Positions 18,954-27,247 of a DNA stretch of 64,000 nt are shown here, one piece after another. Each line of letters starts with the position of its first letter. The stretch's first letter is position 1. The stretch lies in contig CAKOWY010000001.1 in NCBI GenBank assembly GCA_934129895.1, positions 558,001-622,000 of the forward strand, given 5' to 3'. The notes beneath the pieces are model-generated. The model did not search any database. It saw nothing but the letters and a program-made list of their open reading frames with translations, and was not told the DNA's origin. Made by a program: the position numbers and the translations under genes. The stretch comes from an uncultured Clostridia bacterium (GTDB taxonomy: Bacteria; Bacillota; Clostridia; TANB77; CAG-508).

Positions 18954-19685
18954 ATATTGTGCATATCCTGTTTCTTCAATTTGTTCTGCTAATTCTGCTG
19001 TTGAAGTTTTTACAATTTGTCCATTTACTAAAACATGTACATAATCAACTTTTAAATGGTTTAATATTCTTGTATTATGTGTTATTATTAAAACTGCATT
19101 ATCATCATTTTTAAACATTTCAATTCCTTTTGAAACTATTTTTATAGCATCAACATCTAACCCTGAATCTGTTTCATCTAATATTGCAAGTTTTGGATTT
19201 AATACAAGCATTTGTAATATTTCATTTTTCTTTTTTTCTCCACCAGAAAATCCAACATTCAAATTTCTTTCAATTAATTTAGGATTCATATTTAATTCTT
19301 CTGAATATTTTTTTACAGTATCCTTAAATTCAAATACTTTTACTGGTTTTTCAGTGATTTTATTTTTTGCATATTTTAAAAAGTTCATTGTTGAAATTCC
19401 AGGTATTTCTTCTGGCAATTGAAATGACATAAATATTCCTTTTTTGGCTATTTTATCTGTACTTAAATCATTGATGTTTTCACCTTCAAATTCAACAGTT
19501 CCACTTGTTTTTGTATATTCTGGATTATTTAAAATAACATTTGCAAGTGTTGATTTTCCTGCACCATTTGGTCCCATTATTACATGTACTTCGCCTTTAT
19601 TTATTTTCAAATTTAAACCTTTTAAAATCTCTTTTTCCCCTGCATTTACATGTAAATCTTTTATTTCTAATAACTCTTTATTCAT
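18945..19685 (-). CDS. sufC: SufC ABC-type ATPase
   Basis: SufC powers the SufBCD scaffold. The 246-aa protein has Walker A GPNGAGKS at residues 38-45, signature SGGEKKK and Walker B LAILDETDSGLD. It begins 21 bases after the regulator gene and is transcribed with it. Confidence 0.97.
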   Translation of the reverse strand: MNKELLEIKDLHVNAGEKEILKGLNLKINKGEVHVIMGPNGAGKSTLANVILNNPEYTKTSGTVEFEGENINDLSTDKIAKKGIFMSFQLPEEIPGISTMNFLKYAKNKITEKPVKVFEFKDTVKKYSEELNMNPKLIERNLNVGFSGGEKKKNEILQMLVLNPKLAILDETDSGLDVDAIKIVSKGIEMFKNDDNAVLIITHNTRILNHLKVDYVHVLVNGQIVKTSTAELAEQIEETGYAQYKK

Positions 19686-19706
19686 TTTTATTATTCCTTC
19701 CTTTTA

Positions 19707-20174
19707 TTAATTTTGCATATCATTACTTTTCTTCGTTTTTGCTCTTTTTACACAACATCTACATTTTTCCTGATTTATATCATAGTTGCAATTTAATTCT
19801 CTTAATCCTAAAACATTATGTACATATTTTGCTAATTTATTTATTGTTTCATCTGTTGTTACTAATTTTATTTTTTCTGCCTCGTCTTTTGCAGATTGTT
19901 CATCTAAATCTAATACATCTTTTAAAAACAAATAAACAATGTCATATGCTTCTAAAATTTTTTGTGCCAAATTTTCTCCTTGTTCTGTTAATTCTATTGT
20001 TCCATATGTTTCGTATTTTACTAATTTTTCTTCTTTTAAATTATTTAGTGCTTTATTTACACTAGGCTTTGTACAATTCATTTTGTTCGCAATGTCTGTT
20101 ACTCTAATATTTCCATTTTGTTTTTTTAATACATACATTGTTTTTAAATATTCTTCAGATGCTTTTGTTATCAT
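19707..20174 (-). CDS. DtxR/MntR-like regulator with a C-terminal cysteine cluster, first gene of the suf operon
   Basis: A 155-aa protein with an N-terminal winged helix (about residues 5-65: SEEYLKTMYVLKK, VTDIANKMNCTKPSVNKAL) typical of DtxR/MntR metal-dependent repressors. The dimerisation region follows, but where these proteins normally have the EH metal-ligand pair this one reads AEKIKLVTTDE, so a canonical ligand seems lost. Instead Cys129, 138, 140 and 141 form CX8CXCC near the end. As first gene of the suf operon, with a dyad at its promoter, it is probably an autoregulator sensing iron, another metal or an Fe-S cluster. The last point is inference. Confidence 0.8.
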   Translation of the reverse strand: MITKASEEYLKTMYVLKKQNGNIRVTDIANKMNCTKPSVNKALNNLKEEKLVKYETYGTIELTEQGENLAQKILEAYDIVYLFLKDVLDLDEQSAKDEAEKIKLVTTDETINKLAKYVHNVLGLRELNCNYDINQEKCRCCVKRAKTKKSNDMQN

Positions 20175-20205
20175 GATCTCTCCTTTTTTCTACACTTAAT
20201 CTCTT

Positions 20206-20252
20206 TGTTAACTACGGCTAACATTATACTACGCTATATCATATTTTGTCAA
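20206..20252 (-). promoter_or_regulatory. Promoter and candidate operator of the suf operon
   Basis: Minus-strand TTGACA, 18 bases, TATAAT (20223-20252). A dyad TGTTA-N8-TAACA (20206-20223) covers the expected start of transcription, directly next to the -10. Its size is close to that of DtxR-family operators (about 19 bp). It is a natural binding site for the regulator encoded just downstream; binding is inferred. Confidence 0.65.
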
Positions 20253-20272
20253 TATATATTGCTATTTTATGT

Positions 20273-20313
20273 AAAAAAAAGAATTTTTATACAGTTTAAT
20301 CTGTAAAAAATTC
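20273..20313 (-). terminator. Terminator after the CDF transporter gene
   Basis: Minus-strand stem GAATTTTTTACAG / CTGTATAAAAATTC followed by eight T, a few bases after the stop at 20320. Confidence 0.85.
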
Positions 20314-20319
20314 TTTCTT

Positions 20320-21207
20320 TTAATCATTTTCAATATATGGTTCAACATGAACTATTGCTTTTGAAATTTTATTTAAACTACTTATACTCTCTTCAATTTC
20401 ATCTGCTAATTTATGACTATTATAAGTTGTCATCTCTCCATCTACTTCTATTACTAAAAATATCAAATATTGGTATCCAACAGGAGTTGATGAAATACTT
20501 CTTATTGTTTTTACGTCTTTATAAGCTTTTACAGTATTTAATATCATATCTTTAGTTTCTTCGTCTATTGATGCATCCATTAATACATTAAAACTTTCAT
20601 GAAATATCTCTATACCTGTCTTAAATATCCACATTGCAATTCCAATACCGACAACGCAATCTACCCAATAAATTCCTTTTAAAGACAAAAGTATTGATAT
20701 AAGAGTAGTTGTAGTTATAACACAATCATTTCTATGATCTTCCATACTTGCTTCAAGCAAAATATTATTACATTTTTTATAGGCAATTCTTGTATATATG
20801 TATAAAAATATTTTTACTACAATTGTAGTTATGCATACCACAACTAACCACCATGAAAAAGTAAGTTCACTTTTTCTAAAAAGATTAGTAATTGAATCTA
20901 TTGCTGTTTTTACAGATGCAATAATCATTGATATTGAAATAAATAATGAAAATATATATTCTGCCTTTCCATGTCCAAAATTATGATCATCATCTATTGG
21001 TGTACTTGCAATTTTATTTCCTATAAATGTCATTAATGATGCAAAAATATCTCCTGCACTATTTATGCTATCTGCAATCATTGCTTGACTTCTACTTATA
21101 ATACCTGCTGTTCCTTTTATTACTAGTAAAAATATATTTCCTATTATTCCAAAAGTTCCAACCTTCTTTGTTGTCTTAAATCTATCTCCTGTATCAACTT
21201 GCATCAT
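20320..21207 (-). CDS. Cation diffusion facilitator family metal transporter
   Basis: CDF proteins export divalent metals (Zn, Mn, Fe or Co) in exchange for protons. The 295-aa protein has about six membrane helices, the first metal-site motif in DSINSAGD, the HNFGHGKAEY loop typical of the family, and a cytoplasmic C-terminal domain with VHVEP. The metal cannot be told from sequence. It lies just upstream of the regulator/suf operon, with a terminator between, so they share a neighbourhood but not a transcript. Confidence 0.92.
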   Translation of the reverse strand: MMQVDTGDRFKTTKKVGTFGIIGNIFLLVIKGTAGIISRSQAMIADSINSAGDIFASLMTFIGNKIASTPIDDDHNFGHGKAEYIFSLFISISMIIASVKTAIDSITNLFRKSELTFSWWLVVVCITTIVVKIFLYIYTRIAYKKCNNILLEASMEDHRNDCVITTTTLISILLSLKGIYWVDCVVGIGIAMWIFKTGIEIFHESFNVLMDASIDEETKDMILNTVKAYKDVKTIRSISSTPVGYQYLIFLVIEVDGEMTTYNSHKLADEIEESISSLNKISKAIVHVEPYIEND

Positions 21208-21217
21208 TTTATCCTTT

Positions 21218-21586
21218 CTAGGATGCTCTATTTACTTTTAAAATTCCCCCAAACATCCCACATAAAATTCCCAATATTATCATTATAACTGATTGAATTG
21301 TTAATGTAAACTCTTTATTAAGAAAACTTGATGCTATATATATAATTAATAAATATATTCCTCCTATTAAAGCACCAGTAAACATTCCATTTTTCTTTAT
21401 TTTATTTTTTCCTATTGTACTTCCTATAAATATACTAATTGCCGTAATAACAATTATTGCTGGTGAAATAAACATTTCACTTAAATCTGTATATGTTAAA
21501 AGAATAGATAGAACTAATATCATCAAAAGAGTTGATATTACTGATATAACTACACCTTTTATGACATTTATCATTGTTAAAAACAT
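21218..21586 (-). CDS. TIGR04086-type four-helix membrane protein
   Basis: This 122-aa protein has four hydrophobic segments and the pattern KNGMFTGALIGGIYLLIIY, resembling the TIGR04086 family common in Clostridia and Bacilli. The family role is unknown. It ends 10 bases before the CDF transporter start, so the two are likely co-transcribed. Confidence 0.75.
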   Translation of the reverse strand: MFLTMINVIKGVVISVISTLLMILVLSILLTYTDLSEMFISPAIIVITAISIFIGSTIGKNKIKKNGMFTGALIGGIYLLIIYIASSFLNKEFTLTIQSVIMIILGILCGMFGGILKVNRAS

Positions 21587-21625
21587 TACTTACCTCCTTT
21601 TATCATTCAAAATATATTTTGTAAT

Positions 21626-21654
21626 TTGCAAATTTTTTTCGTGTATGCTATAAT
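21626..21654 (+). promoter_or_regulatory. Promoter of the 110-aa membrane-anchored protein gene
   Basis: TTGCAA, 17-base spacer, TATAAT, 63 bases upstream of the ATG at 21718. Confidence 0.7.
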
Positions 21655-21658
21655 ATAT

Positions 21659-21692
21659 TATATTGGAGATAAATTACAATTATTCCAATATA
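21659..21692 (+). other. Leader stem-loop before the 110-aa gene
   Basis: Inverted repeat TATATTGGA / TCCAATATA (9 bp, 16-base loop) directly after the -10 and ending about 10 bases before the GGAGG ribosome site. It would form at the 5' end of the mRNA and may affect stability or translation. Confidence 0.45.
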
Positions 21693-21717
21693 TAACACCT
21701 TTGGAGGAATATTAAAT

Positions 21718-22050
21718 ATGAATTTATTAATTATAATATATATATTGATTTTTATTATATTTGCTTTATCAGCCTATGCTGTAATGCAAATTAAATTAGC
21801 AGGAATAAATGTTAAAGATTTTTGGAGCTTTATTCAAGCAAATCAAATATTAGATAAATTATATGAGTTTTCTCAAAAATACAAACATCTATCCCCTCAA
21901 CAACAAGTTATTTATTTGATGGAAGCAGAAAAAGTATTTGATGCTTTTGATAAAATTCCAAATATAATTTGGGAAGATGAATTTAAAAAATATGATGAAG
22001 TTTTAAAAAAATATAAAGAAATAAAATTAAGTAGATGGATATCAAATTAA
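21718..22050 (+). CDS. Small membrane-anchored protein of unknown function, 110 aa
   Basis: No family recognised. One N-terminal membrane helix (about 3-23) is followed by a charged, probably helical cytoplasmic region containing LSPQQQVIYLMEAEKVFDAFDKIP. TTGGAGG lies 7 bases before the ATG. It is transcribed alone, convergent with clpC, and both genes end in one shared hairpin. Confidence 0.8.
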   Translation: MNLLIIIYILIFIIFALSAYAVMQIKLAGINVKDFWSFIQANQILDKLYEFSQKYKHLSPQQQVIYLMEAEKVFDAFDKIPNIIWEDEFKKYDEVLKKYKEIKLSRWISN

Positions 22051-22061
22051 GATATCCATCT
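22033..22061. terminator. Shared hairpin between convergent genes
   Basis: Perfect 11-bp stem AGATGGATATC / GATATCCATCT, 7-base loop. It overlaps the last codons of the 110-aa gene and touches the clpC stop codon. T-rich sequence follows on the plus strand (TTATATTTT). Confidence 0.7.
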
Positions 22062-24460
22062 TATATTTTAAATATTGTTTCTTTATATTTTACTATTTTA
22101 CCATTTATTATTTCATCAACAATTTTATCTTCTACCATTTCTTGTACTTTCCTTCTCAATGGTCTTGCACCATAATTTACATCTGTATTTAATTCACATA
22201 TAGTTTTAGCAACTCCATCATCTATTTTTACAAAGTAATTTTTTTCGTATAATCTCTTTTCTACCTCTTTCAACATTATTTGTGCAATTTGAATTAATTC
22301 ATCTTTTTCTAATTTATTAAATACTATTATTTCATCTATTCTATTTATAAATTCCGGTTTCATCTCTTTTTTTAATTCTTTTATTGTCTCATTTTTTATA
22401 TCATTTTTTTCAGTTTTTGAATTATTTTCAAATCCTAAATTTCTTTTATTTACCATATATTGAGCCCCAATATTAGAGGTCATAATTATAATTGTATTTT
22501 TAAAGTTAATTTCTCTTCCTTGCGAATCTGTTAATCTTCCGTCTTCTAATATTTGTAATAATAAATTCATTACATCTGGATGAGCTTTTTCTATTTCATC
22601 CAATAAAATCAATGAATAAGGTTTTCTTCTGACTTTTTCTGTTAACTGTCCTCCTGAATCAAATCCAACATATCCTGGAGGAGCTCCTATTATTTTTGAA
22701 ACAGAATGTGGTTCCATATATTCAGACATATCTAATCTAATCATAGATTTTTCATCATCAAAAATTATATCAGCTACTGCTTTAGATAATTCTGTTTTTC
22801 CAACTCCTGTTGGTCCAAGAAATAAAAACGATCCAATCGGTCTATTCTGATCTTTTAATCCTATTCTTCCTCTTCGTATTGCTTTAGCAACTGATTCTAC
22901 TGCCTCATTTTGTCCTATAATTCTTTTATGCAAATTTTCTTCTAATCTTTTTATTTTTTTGGTTTCATCTTCATTTAATTTATATATAGGTATTCCTGTC
23001 CATTTTGATATAATTTCTTCTATGTTTTCTTCTTTTATTTCAATTATATCTCTATTTTTCTGTGAATTCCAATTTTTTATATCATCTTCCAATTTACTTT
23101 TTATTAGTTTTTCAGTATCTCTTAATCTTGCTGCTTCTTCAAATTTTTGATTATATATAGCTTCATTTTTTTCTTTATCCATTTTTTCTAATTCTTCTTG
23201 TAGTTTTTTTATTTCATCTGGTTCTACAAATTTTTTCATTCGTACTTGTGAAGCTGCTTCATCTATTAAATCTATTGCTTTGTCAGGCAAAAATCTATCT
23301 GTAATATATCTTGTTGAAAGAAGTGTTGCAGATTTTATTGCCTCATCTGTTATTTTTACATTGTGATGTGCTTCATATTTATCTCTTATTCCTTTTAATA
23401 TTTCAATTGTCTCATTTTCTGATGGCTCTTCTACTTTTATTGGGCTAAATCTTCGCTCTAATGCAGAATCTTTTTCTATATATTTTCTATATTCTTCTAT
23501 TGTAGTAGCTCCTATTAATTGAATTTCTCCCCTTGCCAATAACGGTTTTAAAATATTTGCTGCATCTATTGCTCCTTCTGCTGCTCCTGCTCCAACTATT
23601 GTATGTATTTCGTCTATAAATAATATTATATCTCCTGCTTTCTTTACTTCGTCTAATGCTTTTTTTATTCTTTCCTCAAAGTCTCCTCTATATTTAGTTC
23701 CAGCAACTACACTAGAAATATCTATACTAACTATTCTTTTATCTTTTAAATTTTGTGGAATATCACCTAATACTATTTTTTCAGCCAGTCCCTCAATTAT
23801 TGCAGTCTTTCCTACTCCTGGTTCACCAATTAAACAAGGATTGTTTTTAGTTCTTCTTGATAAAATTTCTATTATTCTTTCTACTTCTTTTTCTCTTCCT
23901 ATTATATTATCATATTTTCCTTCTTCTGCTTTTTCCGTTATATCTTCTCCAAATTGGTTTAAAGTTGGAGTTCGAGTTATTTTGTTTTTTACTTTAGATG
24001 TATCATTTTTTAGTTCATTATCTATTTCTTCTTCATTTATGACTTTGGCTATTTCATTATATATTTGAACTGTTTCAACATTTGATTCAAATATAATTTT
24101 TACTGCAACACTATCTGTTTCTTTTAAAATTGCTAATAATAAATGCTCTGTTCCTATATAATTATATCCTATTCGCTTTGATTCCAAAAATGCATTTTCT
24201 AACACTCTTTTACTTCTCGGAGTAAATCCTAAAGAAGATTTTATTTTATTTCCAACACCAAGTATATCCTGAATTTGTGTATATATTTTTTCTGCTGTAA
24301 TTCCTTTATTTGTTAATACTTTAGATGCAATCCCCTCTCCTTCTTTTACTAATCCATATAATATATGTTCTGTTCCTATATAGTTATGCCCTAGTTCTAT
24401 TGATATATCATTTGCTATTTCAATTACCTTTTTTGCTTTACTTGTAAATTTATATATCAT
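22061..24460 (-). CDS. clpC: ClpC-type AAA+ unfoldase
   Basis: ClpC unfolds substrates for ClpP (encoded at 61089-61694). The 799-aa protein has two N-terminal repeats (LGHNYIGTEHILYGL and GYNYIGTEHLLLAIL), AAA domain 1 with GEPGVGKT, a UVR-like middle region (FEEAARLRDTEKLIK) and AAA domain 2 with GPTGVGKT. The usual ctsR-mcsA-mcsB genes are absent here. Its start overlaps a 51-aa leader gene. I saw no CtsR-type operator. Confidence 0.96.
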   Translation of the reverse strand: MIYKFTSKAKKVIEIANDISIELGHNYIGTEHILYGLVKEGEGIASKVLTNKGITAEKIYTQIQDILGVGNKIKSSLGFTPRSKRVLENAFLESKRIGYNYIGTEHLLLAILKETDSVAVKIIFESNVETVQIYNEIAKVINEEEIDNELKNDTSKVKNKITRTPTLNQFGEDITEKAEEGKYDNIIGREKEVERIIEILSRRTKNNPCLIGEPGVGKTAIIEGLAEKIVLGDIPQNLKDKRIVSIDISSVVAGTKYRGDFEERIKKALDEVKKAGDIILFIDEIHTIVGAGAAEGAIDAANILKPLLARGEIQLIGATTIEEYRKYIEKDSALERRFSPIKVEEPSENETIEILKGIRDKYEAHHNVKITDEAIKSATLLSTRYITDRFLPDKAIDLIDEAASQVRMKKFVEPDEIKKLQEELEKMDKEKNEAIYNQKFEEAARLRDTEKLIKSKLEDDIKNWNSQKNRDIIEIKEENIEEIISKWTGIPIYKLNEDETKKIKRLEENLHKRIIGQNEAVESVAKAIRRGRIGLKDQNRPIGSFLFLGPTGVGKTELSKAVADIIFDDEKSMIRLDMSEYMEPHSVSKIIGAPPGYVGFDSGGQLTEKVRRKPYSLILLDEIEKAHPDVMNLLLQILEDGRLTDSQGREINFKNTIIIMTSNIGAQYMVNKRNLGFENNSKTEKNDIKNETIKELKKEMKPEFINRIDEIIVFNKLEKDELIQIAQIMLKEVEKRLYEKNYFVKIDDGVAKTICELNTDVNYGARPLRRKVQEMVEDKIVDEIINGKIVKYKETIFKI

Positions 24461-24605
24461 CTTTCTTCTCCTTTTTAGTCATATTCGCTAACTCTTCTGC
24501 CTTTTCTTTTTGTCTAGCAATTGGTAACCATGCAAAATAAGAACTTACAAATTCTCCATATTTAGTTACATTTTCATCTTCACTAATACCTTTATTTTCT
24601 TTCAT
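24450..24605 (-). CDS. 51-aa leader protein overlapping clpC
   Basis: Starts at ATG 24603-24605, reads MKENKGISEDENVTKYGEF onward and stops 11 bases inside clpC, in another frame. AAAGGAG lies about 13 bases upstream, a somewhat long spacing, and is inside a hairpin. The protein is hydrophilic except for a short SYFAWLP segment. The overlap implies coupled translation with clpC. No family recognised; it may be an adaptor or only a leader. Confidence 0.6.
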   Translation of the reverse strand: MKENKGISEDENVTKYGEFVSSYFAWLPIARQKEKAEELANMTKKEKKDDI

Positions 24606-24610
24606 AATAT

Positions 24611-24647
24611 AAAAAGCACTCCTTTCTAAATAAGGTATGTGCTTTTT
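24611..24647. other. Hairpin covering the ribosome site of the clpC leader gene
   Basis: AAAAAGCAC pairs with GTGCTTTTT, with an inner CCTT/AAGG pair. On the minus strand the AAGG of the leader gene ribosome site lies in the stem, and a T-run follows. It can be read as a terminator for the spoVM transcript or as a translational switch for the leader gene and clpC. Confidence 0.5.
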
Positions 24648-24663
24648 TTTATTTTTTATTCAC

Positions 24664-24738
24664 TTACTCTTTTATTCCAAATAATAGTTTAACTATTCCT
24701 CTTAAGCATTTTGGAACTTTTTTTACGACTATAGTCAT
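24664..24738 (-). CDS. spoVM: Stage V sporulation protein SpoVM (24 aa)
   Basis: The peptide MTIVVKKVPKCLRGIVKLLF plus GIKE lines up residue by residue with the Bacillus SpoVM family. That amphipathic helix recognises the convex forespore membrane and recruits SpoIVA for coat assembly. Shared features are the basic start, PK at residues 9-10, LxGIV at 12-16 and Gly21. A strong AAAGGAGG lies 6-7 bases before the ATG. A longer reading frame upstream exists but has no ribosome site. It lies beside a spoVB-like gene, and FtsH, its regulator in Bacillus, is also in the window. Confidence 0.85.
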   Translation of the reverse strand: MTIVVKKVPKCLRGIVKLLFGIKE

Positions 24739-24764
24739 ATATGTACCTCCTTTTTTTGAGATGC

Positions 24765-24911
24765 CTAACAGAGTAACCATAATATTCCAACTAATACAAC
24801 TATTAATCCAATAATAAATAGCCAACCCGTTATTGGTAAAAATAGTGCTAGTAATATTCCTATTCCCAATCCTACTAGACATACTCCTAATGTCTTTTTT
24901 AAGATCTTCAT
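24765..24911 (-). CDS. 48-aa hydrophobic membrane protein upstream of spoVM
   Basis: Starts at ATG 24909-24911 with AGGAGG about 8 bases upstream. It reads MKILKKTLGVCLVGLGIGIL onward, with two hydrophobic segments joined by PITGW and a C-terminal Cys. It lies 26 bases upstream of spoVM on the same strand. The family is not one I can name. Co-transcription with spoVM suggests, but does not prove, a sporulation or membrane role. Confidence 0.75.
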   Translation of the reverse strand: MKILKKTLGVCLVGLGIGILLALFLPITGWLFIIGLIVVLVGILWLLC

Positions 24912-24988
24912 TATGATTTCCTCCTATCTTTATATATTATATTATTTTAATTTTATTATGTGATATTTAACTAATGCATAAAATTTCT

Positions 24989-24996
24989 CATATATT
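24989..24996 (+). promoter_or_regulatory. Possible sigma-E -10 element upstream of the spoVB-like gene
   Basis: CATATATT resembles the sigma-E -10 pattern (CATAnnnT) and lies 30 bases before the start. The matching -35 is not clear. Weak evidence, listed because spoVB is in the sigma-E regulon in Bacillus. Confidence 0.25.
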
Positions 24997-25025
24997 AATA
25001 CATTTAATAAGAAAGGGCTTTTTTA

Positions 25026-26354
25026 ATGGGAAAACTTAAACTATATTTTTTTAATACTTTAATTTTATTAGTTAGTTCTATTATATTACAAATAATAAAT
25101 ATATTTTTTAATGTATATATATCTAATACTATCGGAGAAGAAGCTGTTGGAATATTTGCTCTTGTAATGTCTGTTTATGCATTTGGAATAACATTAGCTT
25201 CTGCCGGAATTAATATTGCAACTACACGAGTTGTTTCAGAAGAACTGGCTTCAAATAATGAACTTGGAAGTAAAAAAATAGCAAGTAGATGCATTGCATT
25301 TAGTTTACTTTTTGGCATAATAGCAAGCTTAATATTTTTCATTTTAGCTGATTTTATTGTACAAAGATGTCTTCATAATAGGATTAATAAAAATGTTATT
25401 TATCTAATATGTATTGCACTCCCATTTATTTCAATGTCATCAGCAATAAATGGTTATTTTACTGCAGTTAGAAGAGTATCCAAAAACGCTATATCTAAAT
25501 TTTTTGAAGAATTTATAAAAATTTTATGCACATCCATTTTTTTGAGTTCTAATACAGCAAAAAAAATTACTTATGCATGTTATTACTTAATTTTAGCTGA
25601 TGTAATTTCAGAAGTACTTTCATTTTTTGCATTATATATTTTTTACAAATTAGATAGAAAAAAATCGTTATTAGAATCTCGCTATAAAGATTTAGATACA
25701 TATAATAAACGAATTTTAAGAATCACCATTCCTGTTGCATTAACATCTTATCTACGTTCTGGATTATCTACAGCAAAACAATTACTTATTCCATTAAGTT
25801 TACAAAAAAGTGGAATGAATGTTTCTAATAGTTTAGTTTCTTATGGAATTGTTAATGGAATGGCTATGCCAATTATAATGTTTCCTGTTCTTCTTGTAAC
25901 TAGTTGTAGTTTATTACTAATCCCTGAATTTTCAAGAATGTATGTTGAAAGAAAATATAAAAAAATAAAAAATATTTCTATTTTCATTTTAACTTCTACA
26001 CTTATATTTTCTGTTATGGTAGCTGTTTTTATTTTTGCTTTTTCTAATTTTTTAAGTATTAGTATTTATAAAAAAATTGAAATTGCTAAATATTTGCGTA
26101 TCCTTTCACCTTTAATTATAATTATGTATTTAGATATTGTTATAGATAGTATTTTAAAAGGCTTAGATGCACAAGTTAGTGTTATGACCATTAACATTTT
26201 TGATTGTCTCATCAGTATAGGGTTTATTTACTTTTTAGTCCCTATTTTGGGTTTCAAAGGATATATTATTTCAATTTTTATTAGTGAAGTATTTAATTTC
26301 ACTTTTAGTGGTCTTAAGCTTTTAAAATTACTAAAATGTTCTTACAAAAAATAA
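25026..26354 (+). CDS. SpoVB-like lipid/polysaccharide flippase (MOP superfamily)
   Basis: SpoVB-family proteins belong to the MurJ/MATE-like flippases and are needed for spore cortex synthesis. The 442-aa protein is polytopic throughout, about 12-14 helices, and begins KLYFFNTLILLVSSIILQ, with the SNTIGEEAVGIFAL stretch typical of this family. It is divergent from spoVM, which supports a sporulation role. Several paralogues exist in Firmicutes, so an O-antigen-type flippase cannot be excluded. Confidence 0.85.
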   Translation: MGKLKLYFFNTLILLVSSIILQIINIFFNVYISNTIGEEAVGIFALVMSVYAFGITLASAGINIATTRVVSEELASNNELGSKKIASRCIAFSLLFGIIASLIFFILADFIVQRCLHNRINKNVIYLICIALPFISMSSAINGYFTAVRRVSKNAISKFFEEFIKILCTSIFLSSNTAKKITYACYYLILADVISEVLSFFALYIFYKLDRKKSLLESRYKDLDTYNKRILRITIPVALTSYLRSGLSTAKQLLIPLSLQKSGMNVSNSLVSYGIVNGMAMPIIMFPVLLVTSCSLLLIPEFSRMYVERKYKKIKNISIFILTSTLIFSVMVAVFIFAFSNFLSISIYKKIEIAKYLRILSPLIIIMYLDIVIDSILKGLDAQVSVMTINIFDCLISIGFIYFLVPILGFKGYIISIFISEVFNFTFSGLKLLKLLKCSYKK

Positions 26355-26386
26355 ATCAGATGCTTTCCTCGCATCTGATTTATTTT
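26353..26386. terminator. Bidirectional terminator between spoVB-like and pgeF
   Basis: Perfect 11-bp stem AAATCAGATGC / GCATCTGATTT with a 7-base loop, overlapping the stops of two convergent genes; T-rich on both outer sides. Confidence 0.85.
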
Positions 26387-27219
26387 AATCCAATTATAGC
26401 TGTTGCAAGTCCATATTCTTCTTTTTCAACTCTATATGAGTGTATTAAATCAGAATTACAAACACTACATATTTTAGAATCAATTATATTATTTTCACTC
26501 AATCCTGCCATTTTTAAAATTTCTTTATTTATTTGTACTGTATCTATATTCCATTTTTTTTCAGATTTTTGCTCAATTATTAATTCTAAATTTAATTCTT
26601 TAAACTCACCTCTAAATAATTGTTCAACATCTTTTTCTACTTCAAAATGACATTTTCTAATACTTGGACATATACAACAAATAATATCTTCTGGACAACT
26701 TTCATATTCTTTTTGCATTTTTCTTACCGCTTCTACAGAAATTCTTTGAAGAGTTCCCTTCCATCCAGAATGTACATTAGCAATTACTTTTCTTACAGGA
26801 TCAAAAAACATCAATAAAATACAATCTGCATTTGTTGTTGCTAATAAAATATCTTTTTTTGCTGTAATTAAACCATCTGTCGAATTATATTTATTTAAAT
26901 TAAAATCAGGTAAATTTAAATTAATCTTCTTATCAACTTTTTGAATATTTTGTGTATGATCTTGATTTGGCTTAACTATATTTATATAACTTTCTCCTAT
27001 TGCATTACACAATTTATCATAATTTTTATATGCTTGTTGCATCTCTTCTGGACTTAATTGTTTTTTATTTTTTCCTCTTGATGTTCTAAAATTTGTGTCT
27101 ATTCCTAAACTATAAGCATGTACTAAAATATCTTTATATTCAAGTAATCTTCTAAATTGCAGATACTGTACACCATTCTTATTTATATGAATTACATTTT
27201 CATTTGATAAATCTTTCAT
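26380..27219 (-). CDS. pgeF: YlmD/YfiH-type purine nucleoside phosphorylase (multicopper-laccase fold)
   Basis: This family has the Cu-oxidase_4 fold and was shown to phosphorolyse purine nucleosides; PgeF also corrects misincorporation in peptidoglycan. The 279-aa protein shows the active-site pattern TTNADC, HSGWKGT and GPSIRKCHFEV-like CPSIRKCHFEV. Length is normal. It lies 28 bases downstream of addB, with which it is probably co-transcribed. Confidence 0.93.
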   Translation of the reverse strand: MKDLSNENVIHINKNGVQYLQFRRLLEYKDILVHAYSLGIDTNFRTSRGKNKKQLSPEEMQQAYKNYDKLCNAIGESYINIVKPNQDHTQNIQKVDKKINLNLPDFNLNKYNSTDGLITAKKDILLATTNADCILLMFFDPVRKVIANVHSGWKGTLQRISVEAVRKMQKEYESCPEDIICCICPSIRKCHFEVEKDVEQLFRGEFKELNLELIIEQKSEKKWNIDTVQINKEILKMAGLSENNIIDSKICSVCNSDLIHSYRVEKEEYGLATAIIGLK

Positions 27220-27247
27220 ATTAAGTCTTTTTCCTTTCTAGTCTTGG

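Noticed and set aside
24461..24760. CtsR or CIRCE operator in front of clpC
   Set aside because: No tandem GGTCAAA-type heptads and no CIRCE inverted repeat were found in the upstream region.
24664..24882. A 72-aa reading of the spoVM frame
   Set aside because: The upstream part is a shadow of the 48-aa gene; only the last 24 codons have a ribosome site and match a family.
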